Source: Ichthyophthirius multifiliis (taxonomy: Eukaryota > Ciliophora > Oligohymenophorea > Hymenostomatida). Taken from it: a DNA stretch of 64,000 nt. Under the pieces are notes generated by a model. The model made no database searches. It saw only the letters and a list, made by a program, of their open reading frames with translations, and had not been told where the DNA came from. The position numbers and the translations under genes are program-made. The stretch spans positions 186,001-250,000 of the forward strand of contig NW_004086056.1 of NCBI RefSeq assembly GCF_000220395.1. The letters run 5' to 3'. Numbering within the stretch: position 1 is the stretch's first letter; each line of letters begins with the position of its first letter. Shown here one piece after another: positions 37,380 through 49,953 of the stretch.

Positions 37380-39350
37380 CAATATTTTAATATATATTTA
37401 AACTATCAAACAATAAATATTTAATATGTGCATAATTACAAATATCTTCTGCAAGCTAAAATTAAATAGGTGATAATGAAATATTTAAGGATAATTTAAC
37501 AAAATTGAAAATAAATTATCTATAATAGTAAACTTTAAATAGAAAAATAAAAGAAAAAATAGAAAACTAAATAGAAGATATTTTATAATAAAACTATTAG
37601 CTTTTGAATACAAGTAAGTTGTTTAATAAATAATCTGATTAAAAAAGGACTAAATTTTATGTTTGAAAGTATAAACATGAATAGTTAATGAATAATATTA
37701 TTTAAATTTAAAATTAAAATTATTCTAAAATATCAAAATAATATATTAACTAAAACTAAAATTAATTAAATGAATCAAAATGTATACATAAAAGAATATA
37801 GTTATCAACAGAATAGATTTAAAATATAAGAAGAAGAAGTTAAAAAAATGTGAAATAAAAATAAAATAAATTTAAGAAAAATCTTAAAAAATAAAAATAC
37901 TTTATTAGATGAACAAATAAGATATTTCATGAAGCAATCACAGTCTCTTTTTGAAATAATAAAATTTAAGAATAATAGCTAAATTTATATAAAAAGAAGT
38001 TTAAAATAATGAAAAAATAAAACTTATATATAAGAAATATTCGAATTTGAAGTAAAAAATGGCTTAAAAATATTAATACATACTATGATTAACAAATATA
38101 ATAAAATAAAAATTTAATAAAAGAGTTTAACTGACTGAAATAATCTTTATACATAAAAATAACTTTTCTTAAAGTCAAATAAATATAATTAAAAGTAAAC
38201 TTAAAAATATTTGAGTTAATAAAAGTATAAAAAAATATTTTAGAAAATTATGAAAAAAAAAAAACACAAAGTTTGAAATTGAATAATTAAAAAAGAAATC
38301 ATATATGAAATAATTTTAACAAAAGGAAAAAGAATATATTAAAAAGAAGTAGAATTATAGTAAAATATCTTATTTAATTAATCTAAATAAAAAATTAATA
38401 TGAAACTAATTTTTAAATAGTTAAAGATAAATATAATAAATAAAAACAAATTAAAAAAAAAGTATAAAATGGTGAAAATTTAGTTTAATTTAAATAAGAA
38501 AAAAAATATATAAGAGATTTATGAAATAAAATAGTTATTTCTATATTCGGAAAATATAAAATGGGAAAATAAAAGAAGAAACAGAAAACAAATTTCATTA
38601 AAAAAAAAAAAAAGAAATCATGTTTTTGAATTTTTATAAATGAAAAAAAAAGAGATTTTTGAATTTATTCTTATAAGAGAAAATATAATTTCTGTTTTCT
38701 TTGTTTTTAAATAAAATAGAAATTTTTAAATAAATTTTATCGTTAAAAAAAAAAAATTGAAAATGTAAATAATTTAGAAACTTAAAATATAAAATTCAAA
38801 GTTTTAGTATATAAATGAAATTATTTAAAAATAAATGAAATCAATTAATTGAATGAAAAAATTCTTTATCAAAATTCAAAAAAGTTAATAATAAATGTAA
38901 TTATTAAGATTTTTAATTATAAATTTAATTCAAATTAGATTTTTAAAAATTATAAGCTTTAAAAACTATATAAATATAACAAAGAAAAATAAATTAATAT
39001 TTAACTGACTGAAATATTAAAATTCTAATTTTAGAACTTAAAGTTATTGTATTAACTAATTATAATTAATTAATAAAAAGAAAAAAAAATCAAAGATATT
39101 TAAAAAAGTTAAAAGCACGTAATAGTATAAATAATTATTTTATAGAAAATACTAAAATATAATGTTTAAATTTAATTAATAATTAAAAAGAATAAATTTA
39201 TTAATTGCAAAATATTTTTTTTAAAAAAGAATAAGAAATCGAAAATACAATTACTAATATATGAAAAACTAAAATAAGTTTTACAAAATATTAATGATGA
39301 ATAGTTTGAAATTATAAATTTAAATGTAATTAAATATGAGAATTAATTAT
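37380..39350 (+). CDS. Probable coiled-coil gene, boundaries unresolved
   Basis: Separate plus-strand segments read as Lys/Gln/Glu-rich helix: GDNEIFKDNLTKLKINYLQQ, KIKEKIENQIEDILQQ, HEQLMNNIIQIQNQNYSKIS and DEQIRYFMKQSQSLFEI. They lie in different frames, as expected for a multi-intron gene of this genome. I could not fix a start codon or the exon joins, and parts of 38600-39350 may be 3' untranslated. No domain was recognised. It is directly upstream of, and parallel to, the LRR/Sfi1-like gene and could even be part of an extended version of it. Confidence 0.35.
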
Positions 39351-39778
39351 TCCAATTTTTTTTAAATATATTTTACTTTTTTTTTTATGATATTCTATTT
39401 ATATATAAAGAAAATATTTTAAATAATAATATAATATCTATATTAAAATATTAATTTTATTTTATAAATATAACTTTTATATATAAATTTATTTTACATT
39501 TGATTTTTTATTATAATTATTCATTTTGTATATTTTTTATTAATAAAATGCATTTTAAATTATATAAAATAATTAAAAACATAAATATTATTTTAAAATT
39601 TTTTATTTTTTTTTAAATATTGAGAGTTATTAAAATAAATGAATTAGCAAAATGGTTACTAAGAGAAATTTAAAAAGAAAGTAAAAAACAAAAAAATTAA
39701 ATAAATATTAGAAAATATAAATTTTTCTAGTAACATATATAGTATTCTGATAAAAAAATACCCTTAAAAAATGCCATT

Positions 39779-42700
39779 ATGTAAAGTAAAGCATTATTAA
39801 CCACTTAGTTGACTGTATAATTAATTATATTTATAAGATTAATATTTTTTTAAAAAATAAAGCTAAGTGAAGCAATTAAAAAATATCCTTAATGTGTAGA
39901 CGATTTTAAAATAAGATTAGTTTAAAAATAAATCAATTCTATTGATAAAATTCCAACAGCATATAAAAAAATAGAAACTTTGTATATAAGTAATAATAAT
40001 ATAACAACTTTAGAAGGAATAGATCAATTTGAATGTCTTTTGCATTTATCAATTTCAAATAATCATGTAAAATTTATATATAAATTTTATTTACTTTAAT
40101 AATAAATATTTTAAAGATTGAAAGTATATATGCTTTATAGGAATTAAAAAAATTAACGTACTTAGAAACATTAAATATGTAGGGAAACATAATTACTAAA
40201 CATCCTACTTACAGATAATTAATTATATCTTTTTTACCTAACCTTTAATAATTAGATGGAAAAGTTAATAAAAAAAGCAAATATATTTAATTTTAATAAT
40301 AATAAAAAAAATTTATATAAAAAAAGTTTATAACAAAAGAAGAAAAACAGTAATCTGAAGTGCAACTTAAAAAATAAAATTCTTTATTAGATTTAATGCT
40401 AAATAATTATATAGAAATATTGAAATTACATTATGTATGCTTTATTTAAAATTAATTATTTTAATAAATATAATAGATTTTAAAAAGAATTGATTTACAT
40501 ATGGAAATGGGATAAGCTCACTTTTAATTCATAAAAACACATCCTTAATTTTAATCTGAATATTTAGATTTATAAAAAATCAAAAAACTATATAATTTTT
40601 AATTTACTATACCTTAATATTAGAAAGAAGTATAAATTATATTTATTATTCTATCAAATTTATATACTTTATTTTTTTTTAAAAAAAATAAGGAAATGCT
40701 TAATAACTTAATGTCAGATATATTCTTAATTTATCAATAAATGATAGAGTTATATCCTGAAAACGAAAATAATTATGAAAACTGTTTTTCTGAGCTTTTA
40801 ATGAGATAATAACATAAATTAGCTTAACTAAATTTATAGGCTGAGTAGAAAGTGTAATAAATAAATGATTTTAAATAAAGGATAAATGCTAAAAACAAAA
40901 CTAACAATAAATTTTAGTACAGTAATCATTAACAAAAAAACTCTATAATAAATTCTCATGAAACAAAAAAATAAATAAGATCATAATCACCTTTAAAAGA
41001 ATAAATATATAATTAAAACATATTATATAGTCATAATAATAATATTAATTAAGCTCAAATTAATAATAGTAAAGTATAAAACCCTACTCCTTCGAAAAAA
41101 AGTCTTTCATTTAAAAATATAAATAGTCCATTAAATAATGATATATCATAAAAAAAAATAGTCATGAATGTTGTAGAAAATATATGGATTATTCATAAAA
41201 TTCTAAAGAATAATTCCTAAGTATGTAAAAAAAATCCCCTTATAAATAAACTAATGAAGAACTTTAAAGATAATTAAGTAACTATAATTAAATAATAATG
41301 GAATAATAATAAGAAATAGACTCAATTTAATAAAAAATGCATTCTTAAAAATAAGCAGAAGAATAACATATTAAAGAATAAATTTTTGATTTGAAAAATA
41401 AAATTAATTAATTGATAGAAACTAATACCTATTTATAAAATGATTAAGAATAAGCTGAGAATTTAAAGTAAATTTTAAAAGAAAAAGAAGAAAAATTATT
41501 CTAAATTTAAAAATCTTTAGAAATATAGGAATAAGTGTATATGTTAAACTTAAAAAGAATTTAAAAAAATGTTTTTAATAAACTTAAATAAGCTGTTTTA
41601 ATTCAAAAAAAAATAAATTCTTTCTAAAATTACTAATAGAAAAAAGATAAACATAATAATTTGTAAAAAATATTTTTTGCCTTAAAAAGAAAAATTAATA
41701 TTTAAAAATAATTAAAAATATACTTAAAATAAAAATAATAAAAATAAATGAAAAAATTTTCAATAATTTGGAAATTAAATATTAGATTTTTGAAAAAATT
41801 TCATTTTTTATAATCAAAAAATACTCATTTTATACAAAAAAGGTCAATTTAAGCTTGGAAATAGTATTTAAAATTAAAATATGATAAAATAAAATAATAT
41901 GAAATAATAAAATAAAATTACCAATAATAACTGAAAATAAAATCAATTCAATGTTTTAAAAAAAACTATAAATTATACAAATTAGATACTAATAAAGAAA
42001 AAAAATTAATGAATATCAGCCTAAAGAATTTCTATGCTAAAACTAGATATAAATACTTTAAACATTGGAATTTTTATATTTAAAATATAGTTTTACCATA
42101 AAGAAATAAATTCAATTTAGTTTTGAAAAAAATAAATTTATTAAAAAAATAATAAGTTTTTATGTAACTATTATAAAATAGGTAAAAAATGAGAATTAAG
42201 TATTAAAAAGCCAAAAAGTTTTTATAATTTTCTATAAGAAAAAAAAACATTAAATATTTAATAAATTAAAAACCTATTATTAATAATTTAAATAATCTAG
42301 AATGAGCCTTTAAATAGAGTTTTAGTTTTAAGTGATAAAAAAATAGTTTAATTTATGGAGAGTTAATTATAAATAAGTGATTTTAAACAAAAAAAGTTAA
42401 TTAAAATGTTTAAATTATTAAAAGAAAAAAAAGCAATTTAAATATTTTTAAGGTTTAAAAAATTATTATAATTATAAAAAAACAATAAAATAAAATTGTT
42501 AGCTTATATAAAATAAAATGATATCAAATTTTTATTAATAGTGTTTTTTTAATTGGGAAAAATTAAGTTTTTTAAGAATCTAAAGAAAACAATTTGAAAA
42601 GAAAATAGAATCTATATTATAGAAAAACTATTTTTATACATTTTTTGATTTTGTTTAAAATAAAAAGAAATATAGATAACGTAAAAATGATTTAATTAAA

Positions 42701-43899
42701 TTTTAGAGTGATAAATTATTATAAAAAAAAAAAAAATTGTTTGAAAAGTTTAACAAGTTTTATAGATTTAGTAAAAAAATTAAAAATCTTATTTCCAATT
42801 TTCAAAAAATGAAAACTTTTAAGTTTTATAGAGTTTTTATTTCAGAATTATTAAAAGAAAAATTCTTTAGTTAAAGATTTTTGCATTAAAAGCTTTAATA
42901 GGAGTTGAAAATATAATAAATTAGTATTAGTAATACTGAGTAAATTATATATAGACATAATGCTGAAAATGATGAAATTTAATAAATTTTATAAAAAGTT
43001 AAATAAGAAAATATCATTTTGTAATAATAAGTTGAAGAATAAAATAAAATAATTATTTAAAACTAATATTAATAAAAATAATTAGAAAAATAAAAATAAA
43101 ATTTAGTAGATGAAAAAAATTAACTTAATGATTAAATAATTTATTTTAAACAATAGTCATAATAATAAAATATAGAATTATTATAAAATTTAGAATAAAA
43201 TGAATAAATAATAAACGATTATTAAGAAAAAAATATTCAATTATAAAAGAAAATTTAAGAATTATAAAATGATATTGAATGTAATAAATTATATATAATA
43301 TTTTTATTCTTTTTTTTTTATTTTTAATATTTATTCATAAATTAAGTTAAGTAAAATACAGTTAATGAAGTCGAATAATAATTATTAAATAAAAATTAAT
43401 AATATAGTAGTTTATTTAAAGAAAACGAAAAAAAACTACAAAATTCAATTTTAATGGGAAACGAGTTTAAAAATAAAATTAAATAATAATCTATTTATGT
43501 ATTTAATTTTTTTTTATTATTATTTTTTGTCATTTAACTATTTTTATATATAATATTTTTTTTTAAGATTTAAGAATTATAATTTTAAATATAAAATCAT
43601 GAAATTGAAAAAGAAAAATTAAGATAATAATTATAAGAAAGCTTAGATTTGGTAAAAGAAACAAATATTCTTTATGATGAAAAAATTAATGAATTTAATT
43701 AAATTATATAAAATAAAAATAAATAAATACAAGAATATATTGAGAACAATCAGAATTTCTTACAATAAATAAAAGAGCTAAAAGCAGGAGGTGTTTTAAA
43801 ATAACAAAATTTTAATTTTGATTTAATACAAGATAATACTTATTTAGTTAATGAACATTAATTAGATTTATAAAGTATTTTTTAATTTTTTAATAAAAA

Positions 43900-43953
<54 letters not shown>

Positions 43954-44653
43954 CATAAAAGGATAATAATATAATGAATTGTAAGATTAATTAAATATCT
44001 AAAAATAAAATCTTCTCAGAAGAATGGAAAAGCTTGACTAAAGTTTCTGTAATATAAACAAAATCGAAAGTCAATTACATAAAGTAAGTTCTTAAGATAG
44101 TTTATTGAAAAAAGTATTATTTTTAAATTTTTATTTTATAATTAATTAATTTTTTAAGAAAATTAAAAAGAATACTTAAATTAACTCTTATATAATAAAA
44201 ATTATAACTCTTAAGTAAGTTAAAATGAAGATAATAATTAAAATACTTAATAACAATAATCATTATTCTAAATGAATGACAGTTAATATAATAAAATTTA
44301 ATAAATTGACCAAAATAAAAGTAATATTTATGAAAATTAGAATGAGAAGTATTTGGATTAAAACAGCTAAACTAATGATTATAACAAAAATAATAAATCA
44401 CAAAATTATTAAATTGAGGATAATTATGAAAATAATAATAATATAGATAATGCTGAATAAATATATAATGAGTTTAATATATATTAATATTAATTTTTTT
44501 TTAAAATAAAAAAATAAAATTAAAAAAATTAGGTTAGAAAAAAATAAAAATGAAAGAAGATATTTTATACAATAATTTTAAAAAAGAATAAAAATATTAG
44601 GATAAAATTTAGATAGAGATTTAAATTAAATTAAATAAGAGTAAAATGATTGA
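39779..44653 (+). CDS. Leucine-rich repeat protein with Sfi1-like and coiled-coil C-terminus
   Basis: The start at 39779 reads MQSKALLTTQLT, then an intron of about 48 nt, then LSEAIKKYPQCVDDFKIRLV. Leucine-rich repeats follow (IETLYISNNNITTLEGI, LTYLETLNMQGNIITKHPTY) and an LRR cap ending SFLPNLQQLDGKV. Next come helices (QMIELYPENENNYENCFSEL), a Ser/Pro linker with RSQSP, and at about 41830-42110 a series of helices with regularly spaced Trp/Phe (SIQAWKQYLKLKY, KSIQCFKKNYK, FKHWNFYIQN) that resemble Sfi1 centrin-binding repeats. The last part is a long Gln/Glu coiled coil, with final exon ERRYFIQQFQKRIKILGQ and TGA at 44651-44653. LRR plus centrin-binding or coiled-coil proteins are typical of basal bodies; that role is inferred. 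LRRCC1 or CEP97 relatives are possible. Confidence 0.75.
43906..43948. repeat. (AT)n microsatellite inside an intron
   Basis: About 20 AT units lying between two coding exons of the LRR/Sfi1-like gene, so presumably intronic. Confidence 0.85.
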
Positions 44654-44781
44654 AAAAAATAATTATAAAAAGAATATTATTTTTATTAAACTAAGTTTAT
44701 ATATAATATAGAATGAATAAAAAAAAAAAAGAATTTATAGTATTTTATAAAATAAAAAAAATTATTAATATATTTAAAAAG

Positions 44782-44824
<43 letters not shown>

Positions 44825-44911
44825 TAAAATAATTTATAATTTATATTTAATTTTTTTTTTTTTTTTAATTTTTTTTTTTAATTTATTAATTAAATATTTT
44901 TTTTTCATTTA
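44654..44911. other. Convergent intergenic spacer with (AT)n and poly-T/poly-A runs
   Basis: The spacer lies between the ends of two convergent genes. It contains an AT-dinucleotide run at about 44786-44821 and T runs at about 44852-44880. Nothing else was seen. Confidence 0.6.
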
Positions 44912-46148
44912 TCATTTACTTTTATTTAAATATATATTATAATAATCTTCTTTATTTTAAATATTTATATTATCTTTAAAAGAAATATAGTTGCCCATTA
45001 AATTTTGAGTTTAATTTTTATTACCAATTTTATCAAATAAATATATACAATTTTCATTTTTTTAATAATAATTTGAACTTTTTATGCTAGTTTCCATATT
45101 ATTACTGATTTCTGTATTTAATTTTATATTTTAGTTTTTTTAATATTTAAGTTCTATATTTTCTAATTTTAGTTATTGATTTTGTATATAATTATAAGAA
45201 TTCGTACTAATACTAAATTTATATTAAATTATTTATAAACAATTTTCAATATTATTTTCATTTACTTAAAAATTACTTATTTTTGATAAATTATAATTCC
45301 ATGAAGGTTTTATTCCATTTATATTTCTTAAAAAAGCTATACATGCCCCTGAAAGTATTTTTAAATCAAACGAATGAAAAGTATGATCTATTTTTTATTT
45401 TAATAATAATATAATACTTATTTATATATATACATTATTACCTTTAATTAATATATTGGCTAAATGAATATACTAAGCTTCTATTTTATTCACTAAATCA
45501 TATATTCTATTTTCTGATAATTAGTTAATTTAATTATATTTAATAGTTTGAATTTGAGAAGTATTATTTTCTTTTTCTTAAATATAAACTTTTTTCACAA
45601 ATTCAATAAAGTCAGATTTAAAATTATTTTCATTATATTTATATACAGTATTGATATTCTTTTGCTAAAAAATATAATTTTGATTGTTTTATTATTTCAA
45701 ATTTTGATTCTAATTATCTGTTTCTAAACTATTATTTTCAAATATTATTTAATCAGTAGAAAAAATTATTCCTTAACTTAAATAATAATCTAATACATCT
45801 AGATTTGTACTTCTTTATAAGATCCAATTAAATTATTTTAAAATACATTATTCAGCTTATTTAAATTCATCGATTTATATATTATGAAGTCCAGAATATT
45901 TTTTTAACTTTGAAATAAAAGGAATTTTCATATCTAATTCTGTTGCTTTTGCAGCTAACATTAAACTAGTTGCTGCATATATCTAGAATTGCTAATAAGT
46001 AGTTATTTTTTGCCAATTCGATACTGTCATATCTAAATAAATTATTGCTAAATGGATTGTATTTAATGTTATTTTAAGATTTTCAGCTGTTTGAAAAATA
46101 TATTATATTAATTAACCTCTATGCTTTTATTTATTGATTATAGTTAAG

Positions 46149-46194
<46 letters not shown>

Positions 46195-46598
46195 TATATA
46201 TATTTGAATTAATTTTATTATCTTTACTTTATAATATATTGAATCTAAGCTTATTTTTATACCTTATAATTGTTAATTGATTAATTTTGTGTACTGCTTT
46301 TGTGGATTAGTAGTGATATTATAATTAAATTAAGGGGTTTTATATGATTTACAATTTTCCTATTTATTTATTTTTTATAAAAAAAAATGAAAAAATAAGT
46401 ATTTTTTTATTTGAATAATTTTTTATAAATTACATTAAGATAAACACCACATTTTGAACAGTTTATTAAATCTTTACTAACTTTTATCTATTAATGGATA
46501 CAAGGAAACTTTTTTTAGAAATTTTATGTTAAATTATTTAATAAATCTTATTATAAAATAGGCTTTTTAAATTGATAATTTGAAGAAAATAAATTCAT
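44912..46598 (-). CDS. Cyclin-box protein with N-terminal Cys-rich motif
   Basis: The start is the ATG at 46598 (MNLFSSNYQFKKPILQQDL). The N-terminus has PCIHQQIKVSKDLINCSKCG, a Cys/His and Cys-x-x-Cys cluster. After introns, including one with an (AT)n run at about 46151-46189, the cyclin box follows: NTIHLAIIYLDMTVSNWQKI, QFQIYAATSLMLAAKATELD, MKIPFISKLKKYSGLHN and EQCILKQFNWILQRSTNLDV. This is the normal five-helix order with the Lys and Glu that contact a CDK (AAKATE). The C-terminal region is long and Asn/Gln-rich, ending YYNIYLNKSK at TGA 44912. The partner CDK and cell-cycle phase cannot be told. Confidence 0.85.
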
Positions 46599-47029
46599 TT
46601 TTTTATTTTTTAACACAAAAATTGAACGTTTAAAATTTATAAATATATTCAAGAAATTATAATTAAAATCTATTAAAATAAATAAATATTTTTTTTTAAT
46701 AATTTAAATGAAATAAATAAAAATATATTAAATTAATACTAATATAATAAAAAAAGTTAAAATAATTTTTATTTAATAATATTTAAAAATTTATTTTTTA
46801 ATAAAAATGAATAAATTAATATTTAATTTTTCTATATATATATACATATAAAAAAAAAAAAAAACTGTTTAAAAATTATAAATATAAGTATAATAATAAA
46901 TTATATAAAGAATAAAAATCAAAAAAAGAAACAAACAAATAAAGTGTAAAAACAAAAAATTAAATTTTTTTAATTATATATAATTAATTTAGAAAAAAAA
47001 AAATTAAAATAAAAAACAAAAAATTAGAA
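46599..47029. promoter_or_regulatory. Divergent spacer between cyclin and p28
   Basis: A/T-rich 431-base region between two divergent starts that must hold both promoters. A long A-rich leader directly precedes the p28 ATG. No element could be named. Confidence 0.5.
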
Positions 47030-47883
47030 ATGTCTGCATAAGTCCCAAGAGAATCATTAGTATAATATGAACCAGCAATAGAAATAAACAATAACAGTGA
47101 TTTAGCAAGAATTTAAAATTTAGGAAACAAAAAAAAAACTCAATTACCTCCATTAGAATCAAAGCCATCAACTGAAGATATTTTAAACGCAATTCTTCCT
47201 CCAAGAGAATGGGATCATGATGGAACTCATTATATTTAATATGTATCTCATGCTCCTGCATCAAGAGAAGATGTGGCGAATTTACAAAAACTTCTAGATG
47301 AAAGATTATTAGCTAGATAAGCAAGAGATTCAGGAATATGTCCTATTAGAGAAGAATTACATAGTTAATGTTTTGATGAAATTATTAGATAAGTTACTAT
47401 TGATTGTCCTGAAAGAGGTTTTTTGTTATATTATATGAATAAAAAAATTTAAAATAATATTTTTATTAAAAGGAATTTTATTACTTAGAGTTAGAGATGA
47501 ATTAAAAATGACTATTGCTGCTTATTAAACTTTATATTAATCTTCTGTAACTTTTGGAATGAGAAAATAATTGTAGTCTGAATAAGGAAAAGCTGATACT
47601 GAATAAAAAATATTGGAATTAGAATCTAGAAAATCTAAACTAGAAGAAAGAGTAATTTTTATTTAAAAATAAATAAATAATATATTTAATTTTTATTTTA
47701 TTTTTTTTTAAAAAAAAATATTAGAGATAAGAATTAATTAATAAAAAAGAAGCTATCGAAAAGAAAAATAAAGAAAGAAAAGAAATTGATGATTAAAAAA
47801 GAAAATAAGAAATTGAATTTTTAAGATATTAAAGTTAACATTTAGAGTCTTTCCTTAAAACAATAACTATTGATTTAAAATGA
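47030..47883 (+). CDS. DNALI1: Axonemal inner-arm dynein light chain p28 (DNALI1)
   Basis: p28 binds single-headed inner dynein arm heavy chains with actin. The start at 47030 gives MSAQVPRESLVQYEP, then the diagnostic blocks DILNAILPPREWDHDGTHYI, VSHAPASREDVANLQKLLDE, RQARDSGICPIREELHSQCF and DEIIRQVTIDCPERG. An intron at 47418-47472 precedes ILLLRVRDELKMTIAAYQTL and FGMRKQLQSEQGKADTEQK. A second intron (about 47652-47725) splits LEERRQELINKKEAIEKK, and the frame ends at TGA 47881-47883 after FLKTITIDLK. Length, about 240 residues, is normal for the family and all landmarks are in order. Confidence 0.96.
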
Positions 47884-48192
47884 TATTTTTTTTTGTTACT
47901 TTATATTTTTATTCATTTTTATAATCAAATAAAAAATAGATTTATTTTTAATATTTTTTAAAAAAAGACTTTATTTTTTCAAAGGTTTCTTCTATTAAAT
48001 AAAAAAACAAAATATTTATATGAAAATTAATTTTATTATTTAATTATCAAAATTAAAGGTTTAATTATTTTTTTCATATTTTATTATTTATTTATTTTTG
48101 TTTTGATTTTACTTGTTTTTTTTTCTAATTTATTTGATTCTATACGTTTATAATTAATAATAAAAAAAAAATATTAGATAAAAAATAAAAAA
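47884..48192. other. Intergenic, A/T-rich
   Basis: Spacer of about 310 bases with T and A runs and no gene. Confidence 0.6.
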
Positions 48193-48543
48193 ATGTTTTT
48201 TTTTCAAATTCTTCTTTTATAAATTTTATTATATATAAATTGTTAATCTAAAGATTATACTGGGAGTAATTTAAGATAAAGTTAATATCATTATTTACCT
48301 TAAGCAAAATTGAGTGATTAATAAAGCTTAGATTATATAGTTAATGAAATATTTGATATTAGTTAAGGGGTTGGAAAAGGATTAAGCGATATAATTAAAT
48401 ACAAAGATGATGATAAAGAAATTAGAGAAAAATAAAATGATATAGAGAAATTAAATAATGAGAAAACAAAACAAGTTGAATTAAAAAAAAATATTAAAAA
48501 AAATGAACTTCATTAATAAATATTATTTACAAATAAATTGTGA
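48193..48543 (+). CDS. Small secreted or membrane-anchored protein
   Basis: A 116-codon frame runs from the ATG at 48193 to TGA 48541-48543. It opens MFFFQILLLQILLYINC, a convincing signal peptide. The mature part is polar (KDYTGSNLRQSQYHYLPQ), then NEIFDISQGVGKGLSDIIKY and a charged, probably coiled-coil tail (KEIREKQNDIEKLNNEK). No introns and no recognised family. The signal peptide followed by a compact hydrophilic body is unlikely by chance in this base composition. Confidence 0.6.
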
Positions 48544-48672
48544 AATTAAAAAAAAAGAATAAATTAAAATATATTTTTATGAAATTAAAAAAAAAAAAAA
48601 ACATTAAGAAATAAAAATAATATTTTATTAAAAAAAAAAAATATATAATTTTATATAAAACTAGTAATATAA

Positions 48673-49902
48673 ATGAATATTAATAATGAAATTATTTATG
48701 ATTTATCAAAAGAATTCGAAATTTTTAAAGAAAAATGTTTGTTTAAGTAAAACATGCAAATAGATATAAATAATTAATTGTATATAGCTTTAGAAGATAA
48801 ATTATATATTATATCAATCAGAAAATAGCATTAAATAAATGCATTTTAAAAAATGTTGTCCACTTTTCGAAATTGTAAGAAATCTTATATATAATAAACT
48901 AATAAAAAAAAATTATAAATAAATACTTGATATTTATTAATAAACTCTACTATTTATATTTAAAAATTATATAAATATTAAAATAGGCTTTAAAATGATT
49001 AAGGAGTTAATCATCATTATTAAGATGAGTTTACTAGAGTTTATAATGATGAAATAAGTTAGGAGGATTTCGTAAAATTTGTACTAAAAAATGATAAACT
49101 AAACATTTTAAATCCATAATTTATAAAATAAAGATTAATTAATGTTAATAATGACATTTTTTAATTAAAAATAAAAATGATACGAATATCTAAATATCCA
49201 TTAGGTTAAACTAATTAACCTATTATAACTATATTATTAAATAATGGTGATGCCTATAATATATAATAAAATCAAGGTTAGTTAGATAGAATTTTTCAGT
49301 ATGAAATAGTAATAATATGAAAATATAAAATAATAAATATATACAAAATATAAATAAAAAGATTGAAAGCATAAATTAACTTTTATTTTAATAAGATTAT
49401 AATTCTTAAATAATTTCTTATGAATGGAGTGAACCAATATTTACATAAGAAAATTATTTTCAATTTTTAATAATTCATTCTTTTGATGGATTTATAAGTT
49501 TCGTAAAATATTCAGATAAAATAAATAGAATGTATTTCAAAATAATAATAAAATAAAAAATATAATAAAAATAATTAGATATATTTATATATATAATAAC
49601 AATATTATTAAAAAATATAAAAATATATATAATTATATATATATATTTATATTTATAAATATTATTTCTAATAAAGATTTATTGATAAAATAAATATTAA
49701 GCAATAGATTAGCAAATAAATACAAACTTAAATCAAAAAAAAAGATTATTAAATAATACTTTTTATATTAAGTGAAATGAATTTATTAATAATTAAAACT
49801 AATTTTGACTTATAATATTAAAAAATATTAAATTTTAATATAATTTAATTAAACTTTTAATTTTGTGATTTTATTTTTTTACCAAATAATAATTAAAATA
49901 AC

Positions 49903-49953
<51 letters not shown>

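Noticed and set aside
47004-47264. Minus-strand ORF over the p28 gene
   Set aside because: Antisense to the strongly conserved DNALI1 coding sequence.
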